Below are positions 28,398-36,870 of a stretch of 64,000 nucleotides of DNA, in pieces. The notes under the pieces were generated by a model that was not told where the DNA came from, ran no database searches, and saw only the letters and a program-made list of their open reading frames with translations. This stretch comes from Phaeobacter piscinae (GTDB lineage: Bacteria > Pseudomonadota > Alphaproteobacteria > Rhodobacterales > Rhodobacteraceae). The stretch is taken from NCBI RefSeq assembly GCF_002407245.1, contig NZ_CP010681.1, positions 62,001-126,000 on the forward strand, read 5' to 3'. A program made the position numbers and the translations under genes. The stretch's first letter is position 1. Every line of letters begins with the position of its first letter.

Positions 28398-29159
28398 TTA
28401 GAGACTGGCGCGCCGGCTGCGGGATAGGGTGAGATCGCGCAGGGTCACCTGGTTCATTTCCGGAGCTTCAAAGATCAGCTCCAGCCACAGCCGCTCGACG
28501 CGTTTTTCGTTCAGGTCGGCATAGGCGAGGTCATATTCGACATGGGTTCGCTTGTCGCCCATAGGCATTTCACGAACCATTTGTTCGGTGTTCGGACCAT
28601 GCTTGATGTTGAGTCGGGCAAAAATTTCAATTGGGTTTTCGGTTTCCACCGTGCAATCCACCCGTAACAGATGATCGCGGCTTAGCCCGTGGGTCACCTC
28701 TTGCGGCAGCTCAATGACCAGCGACAGGAATGAGCCGTCAAAGCGGAACACATCGAGGCGGACGCCATAGGGGGCGAGGTCTTCCTCACGGTTGTTGCGC
28801 AGCTGGCGCAGGGTGAGTTCCGAGACGGCACAGTCGTGAAAAAGCTGCACCTCATCGCCGAGCCGGGTTTTGCTGGGGACCGCGGAGGCACCGGGAGCAG
28901 ACAGCGGGCCGCGCCAGAGTTCCGGGCGCCATCCCCAGTCGGTGCCATGGGCGCGCGGAAAGGCATTGGATCCGATTTGCGGCAGCGCCAGCCGACTTTC
29001 GGCAACATGAATCAGTCGATCCAGATGCAGGCGCAGTGTTCTGGCACGATTGCGCTGCTCCCTCAACCGGCTGAGTGAGGCTTGGGGGGCCTGTTGCGCA
29101 AGGCGTCGCCATCGCTTCAGCACGCGTTTGAATAGCAGCTTTTCAATCGTCCTGCCCAT
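28398..29159 (-). CDS. DUF6478 family protein
   Basis: 253 residues. A basic helical N-terminus (FKRVLKRWRRLAQQAP, with further Arg-rich repeats to residue 55) precedes a beta-rich domain: WGWRPELWRGPL, VQLFHDC, then FRFDGSFLSLVIELP. This pattern matches DUF6478, a Rhodobacterales family with no known function. No signal peptide or membrane segment is seen. It is transcribed ahead of the 125-residue partner gene. Confidence 0.78.
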   Translation of the reverse strand: MGRTIEKLLFKRVLKRWRRLAQQAPQASLSRLREQRNRARTLRLHLDRLIHVAESRLALPQIGSNAFPRAHGTDWGWRPELWRGPLSAPGASAVPSKTRLGDEVQLFHDCAVSELTLRQLRNNREEDLAPYGVRLDVFRFDGSFLSLVIELPQEVTHGLSRDHLLRVDCTVETENPIEIFARLNIKHGPNTEQMVREMPMGDKRTHVEYDLAYADLNEKRVERLWLELIFEAPEMNQVTLRDLTLSRSRRASL

Positions 29160-29341
29160 AGGCTCAATATCCTGTCCTGCGCCCTGTCATTTTTGGCGCG
29201 ATGCGACACGTGGCGACATGCGCATTGTTTTTTCTGACCCTAGCCAAAGCGATGGGCGCTGACAAACCTCCGGGCCGGTAATCTTGCCGGGCGATGGTAT
29301 TGGCGGGGGCGCCGACCTGTTTCCAGCCCGTATACTGGTCA

Positions 29342-29986
29342 CTATTGCGCGGGGACATCGGGGCTGGGGGGCAGATCTGCGGTTACGGAGGCTTCAAGCG
29401 TTTTTGCGGTCAACTCATTCAGCAGTCGGGCGCCGGGCCCACCGAGGTTGCGGCTGCCGCCGGGGGCATAAAGCGCAACCGCCACCAGTTGATCGTTCAG
29501 CACGAAGGCACCGCGCCAATGGACCGGGCTGGCGCCTCGGGCGCGGTGATCCGGCATGTTCAGTTTGACCAATGGCAGCATCATGTCGTTCCGCTCTGTC
29601 AGCAGTCGCGCGCCGGGCGCATTTCTCAACAGATCCGCGCTGGTCAGGGCTCCATCCGCGGGCCCGGCGGGGCCAACAGCGACCGTAATCAAGGCGCGGT
29701 TGCGGCCTGACGGGCCAGGGCGCAGGCTGGAGCAGGGGACCACGATGGCAAAGCCCCCTTCGGCCCGGTGGCCGGTCATGCGGGGATCGATGCAAAATCC
29801 GGTTGGCGGAACCAGGTGAATGGTGTCGCTGGCAAAGCTCATACGGGTGATATCGCCGGGTTGAGGATCAGCTGTATCCGCGACCAGTGATGCGCCGGTT
29901 CCAGCAGTGCATCCCGCCAGCGCAAGAGGGGCGACCACCATCAGCGCCATTCGTGCCAGCCGGCGTCGCCTGATCGCTGATGACAT
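29342..29986 (-). CDS. Hypothetical lipoprotein
   Basis: 214 residues from ATG 29986. A basic start (MSSAIRRRRLARM) leads to a hydrophobic helix and the lipobox L-A-G-C, so the protein should be lipidated at that Cys and face the periplasm. An alternative ATG at 29950 would shorten the basic region; the frame is also open 156 bp upstream. The mature part has FCIDPR and an IVVPCSSL segment whose two cysteines could form a disulfide. No known family was recognised. It is divergent from the degenerate ABC gene. Confidence 0.75.
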   Translation of the reverse strand: MSSAIRRRRLARMALMVVAPLALAGCTAGTGASLVADTADPQPGDITRMSFASDTIHLVPPTGFCIDPRMTGHRAEGGFAIVVPCSSLRPGPSGRNRALITVAVGPAGPADGALTSADLLRNAPGARLLTERNDMMLPLVKLNMPDHRARGASPVHWRGAFVLNDQLVAVALYAPGGSRNLGGPGARLLNELTAKTLEASVTADLPPSPDVPAQ

Positions 29987-30333
29987 CCGCTGTGCGCTAC
30001 CGCAAAACCACTGTGCAACGGCGGTAGAAAAGCCACAGTTAGATTTGCCCGTCGGGATAGAGGTGCACTCGTTTTCCGCTTGTTGCGCGGCCTGCTTTCC
30101 ATCTTGAATAGGTATGCTTTTTCCGTTGCTTACGATGGTCACAGTGGTCTCTGCCTGTCGTTGTCCTGCTCACCCTTGGCATAGTCTGAGGGGCGTGTCG
30201 GAGCAAGCATCTCACGCAAAAGTCGACCGGGTGTTGCCTTGTAATGTCAGGGGGCAATGATTACGGTCTGACCGCTGCACAGCCAGCAGGCGATTTCTCG
30301 CTAAGATCTTCCGACACGCAAAAGGAGCAGGGG
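29987..30333. other. Divergent intergenic region, lipoprotein / ABC-like gene
   Basis: 347 bp with no convincing gene. GCGTGTCGGA (30193-30202) recurs inverted as TCCGACACGC (30310-30319), and CACGCAAAAG occurs twice in direct orientation (30213-30222, 30315-30324), the second copy running into the AAAGGAG of the ABC-like gene. I could not pick a convincing -35/-10 pair. Confidence 0.5.
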
Positions 30334-33300
30334 ATGCAATCCACCCTGTTTTCATTCATCTGGACCTATTCGCGGCGCCAGCAGATAGGTCTGTTGGCGT
30401 TGACCATGGTCACGTTCCCCTTCCTCTATGCGGCGTTGGAATTGCCCAAGCGGATTATCAACGACGCTATCGGTGCGCCGATGGATCAGGTTGAGGTTCT
30501 GGGGCAGCAGATCGGGCAGGTCGACTATCTGCTCTTGCTTTGTGTCGGGTTTTTAGCGGCGGTTCTGATCAGTGGCCTGCTGAAGATGCGTCTTAATACC
30601 ATGAAGGGCATTGTCGCCGAACGTCTGCTGCGGCGCCTGCGGTACACGCTGATCAACCGGATGATGCGCTTTCCAGCGCCGTATTTCAGGACCACAAGCC
30701 AGGGTGAGCTGGTCTCCATGATCACCTCGGAATCAGAACCGATGGGCGGTCTGATGGGTGACGCCGTGGCGCAGCCTGTATTTCAGGCCGGGCAGATGCT
30801 GACGATTGTCGCGTTTCTCTTCATGCAAAGCGTGTGGTTCGGACTGGCCTCGGTGGCGCTGATCCCGTTGCAGGCCTGGCTGATCCCGATGCTGCAACGT
30901 CAGATCAACTTGCTGAACAAGGATCGTATCCAGGAGGTGCGGGCTTTTTCAGCTGAGATTGGCGAAACCGCCGCTGGGATCGGGGATCTGCGGATCAATG
31001 GTGGTCGCCGGTATCGGCTGGCGCAGATATCGGCACGTCTGGGCCGGCTGTTCGATATTCGCCGACGTATCTATACCAAAAAATACTTCATGAAGTTTCT
31101 CAACAACATGATCGGTCACCTGACGCCGTTTGTGTTTTATTCCGCCGGCGGTGTGCTGGCGATCCGCGGTGACATCACGGTGGGCGCATTGGTGGCCGCC
31201 TTAGCCGCTTACAAGGATTTGTCAGCCCCGTGGCGGGAGCTGCTGACCTACTACAATCAGGTGCAGGATATGAGCCTGCGCTGGTCGATCATGACCGACC
31301 GTTTCGCGCCCAAGGGCATGATCCCGGAGGAGCTGATCGAGGGCACGCCGACGGATATCCCGCATCTGCGCGGCACCATTGAACTGCGCAATGTGTCGGT
31401 GAAAGATGCCGACGGAAATATGGTGCTGGAGGACCTGTCGCTGACCATCCCTGCCGGTGGGCGTGTCGCGATCCAGAGCAGCAGCGAGGCCGAGCGCGCG
31501 GCCTTTGCAGCACTGCTGACGCGGGAGGTTGTGCCATTTCGCGGGTCGGTGACGATTGCAGGGCATCGGCTGGATCAGCTACATCAGGGGGTGATCGCGG
31601 CGCGCGTCGGCTATGCCTATTCGCGGCCCTACCTGTTCAATGGCTCACTTGGCGACAATGTGCTGATGCCACTGCGCGATCATCCGCATATGCCTGCAGG
31701 CAGCGAATCCCGTGGCAAAAGCCGTGTGATGACCGAAGCTTGCCGCGCCGGAAACAGCCCGGATCCGCTGGCTGCCGACTGGATCAACCCGGCGCTGGCA
31801 GGGCTTGGATCCGAAAGCGAGCTGCGTGACTGGTGGTTTCAGCTGGTCGAGGCGATGGGCATCGACGAGCAGCTGTTCCGCCGCACCCTCCACACCCGGT
31901 TTCAGATTGGTCCGCATCTTGGCCTTGTGCAGCAGATCATTGCCTTGCGCCCTCTTGTCGCGGAGCGGTTGGCGCGGGCGGGTCTTGCCGATGTGGTGCA
32001 TCGGTTTGAGCCGGAGGTGTTCAATCCAGCGGTTCCGCTCGGCGGTAATATCCTTTTTGCGGCACCCACCCGCCCGCTCGCGCCGGAGGAGCTGATTGCG
32101 GAGGATGGGCCGATTATCAGCGCGTTGCGGGATCATGGCCTGCAGCAAGACGTGATCACCTTCGGGCTTGGGGTGATGGACACCCTGCGGCAGACCTTTG
32201 GTCGGGAGGACACAAATCACCCGTTGTTCAAACGGCTGGGGCTGGACGAGGGGTTGTATCAACGCATCGCCGAGGTTGCCGACCGCCAGGCGACGCTTGG
32301 GGTGACCGGGCTGCGCGAGGATGAGCGGGTGCTGCTGGCCTCGGTGCCGTTTCTGATCTCGGAGGAGCAGATCGGCACGGCGTTTCCGGAGCGGTTCAAG
32401 CAGCGCATCCTGGATATGCGACGTGATGTGGCACCGGCTCTGCAGGCACAATTGGGCGATCTCTTCGTCTCCATTACGCCCGACGCCTATTTGCCACGGC
32501 TGACCGTGTTGGAAAACGTGCTCTACGGGCGGCTGTCGCTCAGCGCGGGGGCCAAGGCCAAGCAGGTCGAGGATCTGGTCGCTGAAGTGTTGGAAGAACA
32601 CGGTCTGCGCAAGCGTCTGGCGCTGATCCTCTATGATTTGCCGGCCGGTCTGGGCGGAACTGCGTTGGAACCTGTGTTTCAGGAGCGCGCGGCTTTTACC
32701 CGGGCGGCGATCAAGCGGCCTGATATCCTGATTCTGGACCGCGCCTTGGCCAGCCATGACAGCGCCAGCAGGCTGAAATCCCGCGAGCGGCTCTCCAAGC
32801 TGATGCCAAATGCCACGATGTTGTTTCTGGAGGACCAGTTCAACCATCCGGAACGCTATGATATTTTTGTGAAAATCCAGAATGGCCGGATCGACGGGGT
32901 GGAGGGCACCCTGTCAGACCCAGCGGAGAGTGCTGCACGGAACGATCTGGGCAAACGGCTGGAACTGATCCAGAGCACAGAGCTGTTTGCGAAACTGGAT
33001 GCACGTAACCAGCGTCTGCTGGCCTTCTCGGCGCGCTGGCATGATGTGGCCAAGGGCGACTACGTCTTCCAATATGGAGACGCCGGCGACGCGGTGTTCC
33101 TCTGCCTGTCCGGCAAGGCGGACTTGTTCTGGCCGGACCGCACTGCGGAGAGCACACCGATTTCGCAGATTGAACCGGGGCGGTTGATCGGGGATCTGGC
33201 CGTGATCCTGCGCGACACACGGCAACTTGATCTGATCGCGGTGGAGGATTGCCGTTTTCTCAGGATTGGTGCCGAAGAATATCGCGCTGTGATCGAGGCT

Positions 33301-33462
33301 GATGCCGGTGTTGCCGTGCAACTGCTGGAGACTGTCTCGCGGCATCTGGTGCAGGTGGCAGGCGTGGCACGGGCCGCGGATCAGAATGTCACCGGCGGTG
33401 ACACACCAGCGGTGGCAGCTGCCGCGATCGTCGCGGAGGAGCGGCCCGGCAATGTCCACTAA
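30334..33462 (+). CDS. ABC-like membrane protein with degenerate ATPase and C-terminal cNMP-binding-like domain
   Basis: 1042 residues from ATG 30334, set by AAAGGAG at 30321-30327. Residues about 1-330 form an ABC exporter-type six-helix domain. The nucleotide-binding domain begins near 345, but the P-loop position (about 375-390) reads GGRVAIQSSSEAERAAF, without the G-x-x-G-x-G-K-[ST] motif. About 270 mostly helical residues (roughly 450-715) are inserted before the second half. There Walker B is DILILDRAL (797-805, Glu replaced by Arg), no LSGGQ is seen, and the switch His region reads FLEDQF. Residues about 884-1010 resemble a cyclic-nucleotide-binding domain, again with a modified phosphate cassette (IGDLAVILRDTR). 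It overlaps the CPBP protease start. ATP-driven transport is unlikely; a sensor or scaffold is inferred. Confidence 0.85.
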   Translation: MQSTLFSFIWTYSRRQQIGLLALTMVTFPFLYAALELPKRIINDAIGAPMDQVEVLGQQIGQVDYLLLLCVGFLAAVLISGLLKMRLNTMKGIVAERLLRRLRYTLINRMMRFPAPYFRTTSQGELVSMITSESEPMGGLMGDAVAQPVFQAGQMLTIVAFLFMQSVWFGLASVALIPLQAWLIPMLQRQINLLNKDRIQEVRAFSAEIGETAAGIGDLRINGGRRYRLAQISARLGRLFDIRRRIYTKKYFMKFLNNMIGHLTPFVFYSAGGVLAIRGDITVGALVAALAAYKDLSAPWRELLTYYNQVQDMSLRWSIMTDRFAPKGMIPEELIEGTPTDIPHLRGTIELRNVSVKDADGNMVLEDLSLTIPAGGRVAIQSSSEAERAAFAALLTREVVPFRGSVTIAGHRLDQLHQGVIAARVGYAYSRPYLFNGSLGDNVLMPLRDHPHMPAGSESRGKSRVMTEACRAGNSPDPLAADWINPALAGLGSESELRDWWFQLVEAMGIDEQLFRRTLHTRFQIGPHLGLVQQIIALRPLVAERLARAGLADVVHRFEPEVFNPAVPLGGNILFAAPTRPLAPEELIAEDGPIISALRDHGLQQDVITFGLGVMDTLRQTFGREDTNHPLFKRLGLDEGLYQRIAEVADRQATLGVTGLREDERVLLASVPFLISEEQIGTAFPERFKQRILDMRRDVAPALQAQLGDLFVSITPDAYLPRLTVLENVLYGRLSLSAGAKAKQVEDLVAEVLEEHGLRKRLALILYDLPAGLGGTALEPVFQERAAFTRAAIKRPDILILDRALASHDSASRLKSRERLSKLMPNATMLFLEDQFNHPERYDIFVKIQNGRIDGVEGTLSDPAESAARNDLGKRLELIQSTELFAKLDARNQRLLAFSARWHDVAKGDYVFQYGDAGDAVFLCLSGKADLFWPDRTAESTPISQIEPGRLIGDLAVILRDTRQLDLIAVEDCRFLRIGAEEYRAVIEADAGVAVQLLETVSRHLVQVAGVARAADQNVTGGDTPAVAAAAIVAEERPGNVH

Positions 33463-34372
33463 GCCCGCGACACCCGCCTATGCCGCCCATGACCTGGTGG
33501 TCGATCCGGCGCGGTCTGCGCCGCAATTCTGGCGCCTGTTGCTGGGTCTGCTTCTCATTGGCGTGCTGAGTTATGCGCTGACCGCTGTCGCGGTACAGAC
33601 GCTGATCGCAGCGTTTCCGGGCACGTGGGTCCGCGATTTGCCAGCCGGTGGATCGCCGGTCGCGATGCTGGTGCTTCTGAGTAGCTTTCTCTGTGTGACC
33701 ATCGCTGTCGCCTGTACACTGCGGCTGTTGCATCGGCGCAGTTTGCGCAGTGTGATCGGCCCCATGCCGCTGGCTCTGCAACAGTTTGGTCGCACCAGTC
33801 TGCGCCTCGCCATTCTGATGGCAGCGCTGGCGCTGCTCTGGCTGATCCTGCCGGGTGGTCTTGACGCTGGCGTGATGTCAGATCTGACACCGAATCTTGC
33901 GCTGCATCAGTGGCTGCGCCTGCTGCCGTTGGCGTTGATTGCGATCTTTATACAGATCAGTGCGGAGGAGATCCTGTTTCGCGGCTACCTTCAGCAGACA
34001 CTTGCTGCGCGGGGTCTGCACCCGCTGATCTGGCTTTTGGTGCCATCTGCGATTTTTGCGGTGGGTCACTATGTGCCGGAGGACGCAGGAGCGAATGCGC
34101 CTCTCATTGCGCTTTGGGCTGGCGGATTTGGTCTGCTGATGGCCGATCTGACCGCACGTGCGGGCACGCTGGGGCCAGCAATGGCCGTCCATTTTGTCAA
34201 TAACATCATTGCGATCCTGCTGTTTGGCTCTCCAACCAGCCTGTCTGGTCTGGCCCTTTTTCTGGTGCCGTTTGAGCTGTCTGACCCTGTCATATTGCGG
34301 CAGATGCTGTGGCTCGACTTCGCGGTTGTGGGGCTTTGCTGGCTGGTTGCGCGGCTTGCCATCCGGCGCTGA
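33452..34372 (+). CDS. CPBP family intramembrane glutamic endopeptidase
   Basis: 306 residues from ATG 33452, with GGAGGAG at 33435-33441, inside the end of the upstream gene (11-bp overlap). Several membrane helices and the three CPBP/Abi motifs are intact: Glu172-Glu173-x3-Arg177 (AEEILFRGY), F-A-V-G-H, and H-F-V-N-N. Family members cleave prenylated or other membrane proteins (Rce1-like), or serve in bacteriocin self-immunity. The overlap implies it acts together with the degenerate ABC/cNMP protein, perhaps processing a membrane substrate that protein presents. The substrate is unknown. Confidence 0.93.
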   Translation: MSTKPATPAYAAHDLVVDPARSAPQFWRLLLGLLLIGVLSYALTAVAVQTLIAAFPGTWVRDLPAGGSPVAMLVLLSSFLCVTIAVACTLRLLHRRSLRSVIGPMPLALQQFGRTSLRLAILMAALALLWLILPGGLDAGVMSDLTPNLALHQWLRLLPLALIAIFIQISAEEILFRGYLQQTLAARGLHPLIWLLVPSAIFAVGHYVPEDAGANAPLIALWAGGFGLLMADLTARAGTLGPAMAVHFVNNIIAILLFGSPTSLSGLALFLVPFELSDPVILRQMLWLDFAVVGLCWLVARLAIRR

Positions 34373-34434
34373 TTGCATTTAGACGCGCGGGGCCTTATTT
34401 GAAGGTCCAAACCGCCCCTACAAAGGCATGGCTT

Positions 34435-35379
34435 ATGAACTGGATCACCAACTACGTCCGGCCGCGGATCAATTCGATCTTCTCGCGCCGCGAAGTTCCC
34501 GAGAACCTTTGGCGCAAATGCGATGAATGCGGCACCATGCTGTTTCACCGCGAGCTGAGCGACAATCTAAATGTCTGCAACAACTGCGGGCATCACATGC
34601 ACATCACGCCCCGCGACCGTTTTCTGGCGTTGTTTGATGGTGGCATCTTCACCGAGGTTGCCGTGCCTGAGCCACTGGCGGATCCGCTGAAGTTCCGGGA
34701 TCAGAAACGCTACCCCGACCGGATGAAAGCAGCGCAGAAGACGACCTCCGAGAAAGAGGCGATGCTGGTGGCCGCCGGTGAAATTGGCCGGACCCCGATC
34801 ATAGCCGCTGCGCAGGACTTCTCCTTTATGGCGGGATCCATGGGCATGTATGTTGGCAACGCGATCATTGCCGCTGCTGAAGAGGCGGTGAAACTGAAAC
34901 GCCCGCTGGTGCTGTTTTCCGCTGCCGGTGGCGCGCGCATGCAGGAGGGGATCCTGTCGCTGATGCAGATGCCCCGGACCACGGTTGCGGTGCAGATGCT
35001 GAAAGAGGCAGGTCTGCCTTATATTGTGGTGCTGACCCATCCGACCACCGGGGGTGTGACCGCCTCCTATGCGATGCTGGGGGATGTGCATATTTCTGAG
35101 CCCAACGCATTGATCTGCTTTGCCGGTCCGCGCGTGATTGAGCAGACCATTCGCGAAAAACTGCCCGAAGGGTTCCAGCGCGCCGAATACCTGCTGGATC
35201 ACGGCATGTTGGATCGCGTGACACCGCGCACCGAAATGCGGGAAGAGTTGATCAAGATCACCCGGATGCTTCTGGGTCTGCCACCGCAGATTGTTGGCGA
35301 CCTGCCTGCACCGGATGAAAGCGAGCAGGCCGCGAATGATGCCAACGGTGCCGCAGACGCACCGGTATCAGGAACCTGA
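34435..35379 (+). CDS. accD: Acetyl-CoA carboxylase carboxyltransferase beta subunit
   Basis: 314 residues from ATG 34435, giving the standard AccD opening (MNWITNYVRP). A four-Cys zinc ribbon (CDECG and CNNCG, about 29-51) precedes the crotonase-like carboxyltransferase domain with GSMGMYVGNA, SAAGGARMQEG and the PTTGGVTASYAMLGD oxyanion segment. With AccA it transfers carboxyl from carboxybiotin to acetyl-CoA, the first step of fatty acid synthesis. folC follows, as in many alphaproteobacteria. The C-terminal tail is acidic and Ala-rich. Confidence 0.98.
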   Translation: MNWITNYVRPRINSIFSRREVPENLWRKCDECGTMLFHRELSDNLNVCNNCGHHMHITPRDRFLALFDGGIFTEVAVPEPLADPLKFRDQKRYPDRMKAAQKTTSEKEAMLVAAGEIGRTPIIAAAQDFSFMAGSMGMYVGNAIIAAAEEAVKLKRPLVLFSAAGGARMQEGILSLMQMPRTTVAVQMLKEAGLPYIVVLTHPTTGGVTASYAMLGDVHISEPNALICFAGPRVIEQTIREKLPEGFQRAEYLLDHGMLDRVTPRTEMREELIKITRMLLGLPPQIVGDLPAPDESEQAANDANGAADAPVSGT

Positions 35380-35400
35380 TCCTGCTAGAATTGTGATATT

Positions 35401-35432
35401 ACGGCCCGCTCGTCCTGCGCGCGGGCCGTTTC
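35401..35432 (+). terminator. Hairpin after accD
   Basis: ACGGCCCGC (35401-35409) pairs perfectly with GCGGGCCGT (35421-35429), followed by TTCT. It lies 22 bp past the accD stop and before folC, so it likely reduces accD read-through. The T-run is short, so termination may be partial. Confidence 0.7.
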
Positions 35433-35474
35433 TATATTGCCCTCGTAAAATCGCCTACATCAGTGAGCCGCAAA

Positions 35475-36743
35475 ATGACCCAGACCTCCGACGCGATCCT
35501 TGCCCGCATGATGGCGCTGCACCCCAAGATCATCGATCTGACGCTGGACCGGGTCTGGCGGTTGCTTGCGGCGCTGGATAATCCGCAGGAGAAGCTGCCG
35601 CCGGTGGTCCATTTGGCGGGCACCAACGGCAAGGGCTCCACACAGGCGATGATCCGCGCCGGGCTTGAGGGGATGGGCAAGAGCGTCCACGCCTATACTT
35701 CGCCGCATCTGGCACGGTTTCACGAACGCATCCGGCTGGCGGGGGAGCTGATTTCGGAGCCGCACCTAAGTGAGGTGCTGGATGAGTGCTACGCCAAGAA
35801 TGGCGGCGAGAACATCACCTATTTCGAAATCACCACGGTGGCGGGCCTCCTGGCGTTTTCGCGCACGCCTGCGGATTACACCCTGTTGGAGGTCGGTCTT
35901 GGTGGGCGTCTGGATGCAACCAACGTCATCACGCCTGAGATCTCGGTGATCACTCCGGTTTCCATCGATCACGAACAGTTTCTGGGCAACACCCTGACCA
36001 AGATCGCGGGCGAAAAGGCCGGCATCATCAAGCGCGGCGTGCCGGTTGTGGTTGGGCCCCAGCCAGAGGAAGTGATGGACGTCATTGAGGCCACTGCCAC
36101 CCGCCTCGGTGCGCCATTGATCGCTTATGGCCAACACTGGCATGTCTGGGAGGAACGCGGGCGGCTGGTGTTTCAGGACGAATACGGCTTGCTGGATCTG
36201 CCGCTGCCGACCCTGCTGGGGGCGCATCAGATTCAGAACGCCGGTGCAGCGCTGGCTGTTCTGCGCCACCTGGGCGCGGATGAGGCCGCCTGCGAGGCGG
36301 CCATGGCCAATGCCGAATGGCCTGCGCGCATGCAGAAGCTGAAAACGGGTCCACTGGTAGATGCGGCGCCCGCGGCTGAGCTGTGGCTGGACGGCGGCCA
36401 CAACGCGGCGGCAGGCCTTGCGCTGGCGGAGGTGTTGGCGGCATTGCCCGCGCGGCCCACGCATCTGATCTGCGGCATGCTGAACTCCAAGGACGTGAGC
36501 GGTTATATGGCTCCGCTGGCCCCGCATGTTGAAAGCCTCACGGCGATTTCAATCCCGGATGAGGTGAATACGCTCAGCGCCGAAGAGACCGAAGCCGCAG
36601 CCAAGTCTGTCGGCATCAAGGCCGACACGGCAGAAAGCACACTGGCAGCGCTACAGGTGATCACCGCCAAGGACCCGCAGGCGCGGGTGCTGATCTGCGG
36701 CTCGCTCTATCTGGCGGGTCACATCCTGCGCGACAACGGCTGA
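35475..36743 (+). CDS. folC: Bifunctional folylpolyglutamate synthase / dihydrofolate synthase
   Basis: 422 residues from ATG 35475; an in-frame GTG at 35463 is possible and no Shine-Dalgarno decides. Mur-ligase family motifs are clear: P-loop GTNGKGST, the YTSPHL block, FEITT, GLGGRLDATN, and the C-terminal WLDGGHN. The enzyme adds glutamate to dihydropteroate and to reduced folates, keeping them in the cell. It follows accD after a likely partial terminator. The gene converges with zapE. Confidence 0.96.
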   Translation: MTQTSDAILARMMALHPKIIDLTLDRVWRLLAALDNPQEKLPPVVHLAGTNGKGSTQAMIRAGLEGMGKSVHAYTSPHLARFHERIRLAGELISEPHLSEVLDECYAKNGGENITYFEITTVAGLLAFSRTPADYTLLEVGLGGRLDATNVITPEISVITPVSIDHEQFLGNTLTKIAGEKAGIIKRGVPVVVGPQPEEVMDVIEATATRLGAPLIAYGQHWHVWEERGRLVFQDEYGLLDLPLPTLLGAHQIQNAGAALAVLRHLGADEAACEAAMANAEWPARMQKLKTGPLVDAAPAAELWLDGGHNAAAGLALAEVLAALPARPTHLICGMLNSKDVSGYMAPLAPHVESLTAISIPDEVNTLSAEETEAAAKSVGIKADTAESTLAALQVITAKDPQARVLICGSLYLAGHILRDNG

Positions 36744-36809
36744 CGCTGAGAGCCGGGGTGCTTGCAGCGCAGCCGACCTGTCACCTTTCCCCAAATACTC
36801 CGGGGGTGA

Positions 36810-36841
36810 GAAAGCCCTGCTTTCGAGGGGGCAGCGCCCCC
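36810..36841. repeat. Twin hairpin element between folC and zapE
   Basis: Two adjacent perfect inverted repeats: GAAAGC-CCT-GCTTTC (36810-36824) and GGGGGC-AGC-GCCCCC (36827-36841). They are preceded by CCCCAAATACTCCGGGGG (about 36789-36806). Similar GC-rich hairpins beside a CCAAATACTCC string are, from memory, frequent between genes in Rhodobacteraceae. Between convergent genes, this one could terminate both transcripts. Confidence 0.6.
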
Positions 36842-36870
36842 GGCAACGTCGCCCGTTTCCACCACTTTGT

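Noticed and set aside
30244..30333. Earlier start of the pseudo-ABC gene
   Set aside because: It would be followed by a second Shine-Dalgarno (AAAGGAG) directly before a conventional membrane-protein start at 30334.
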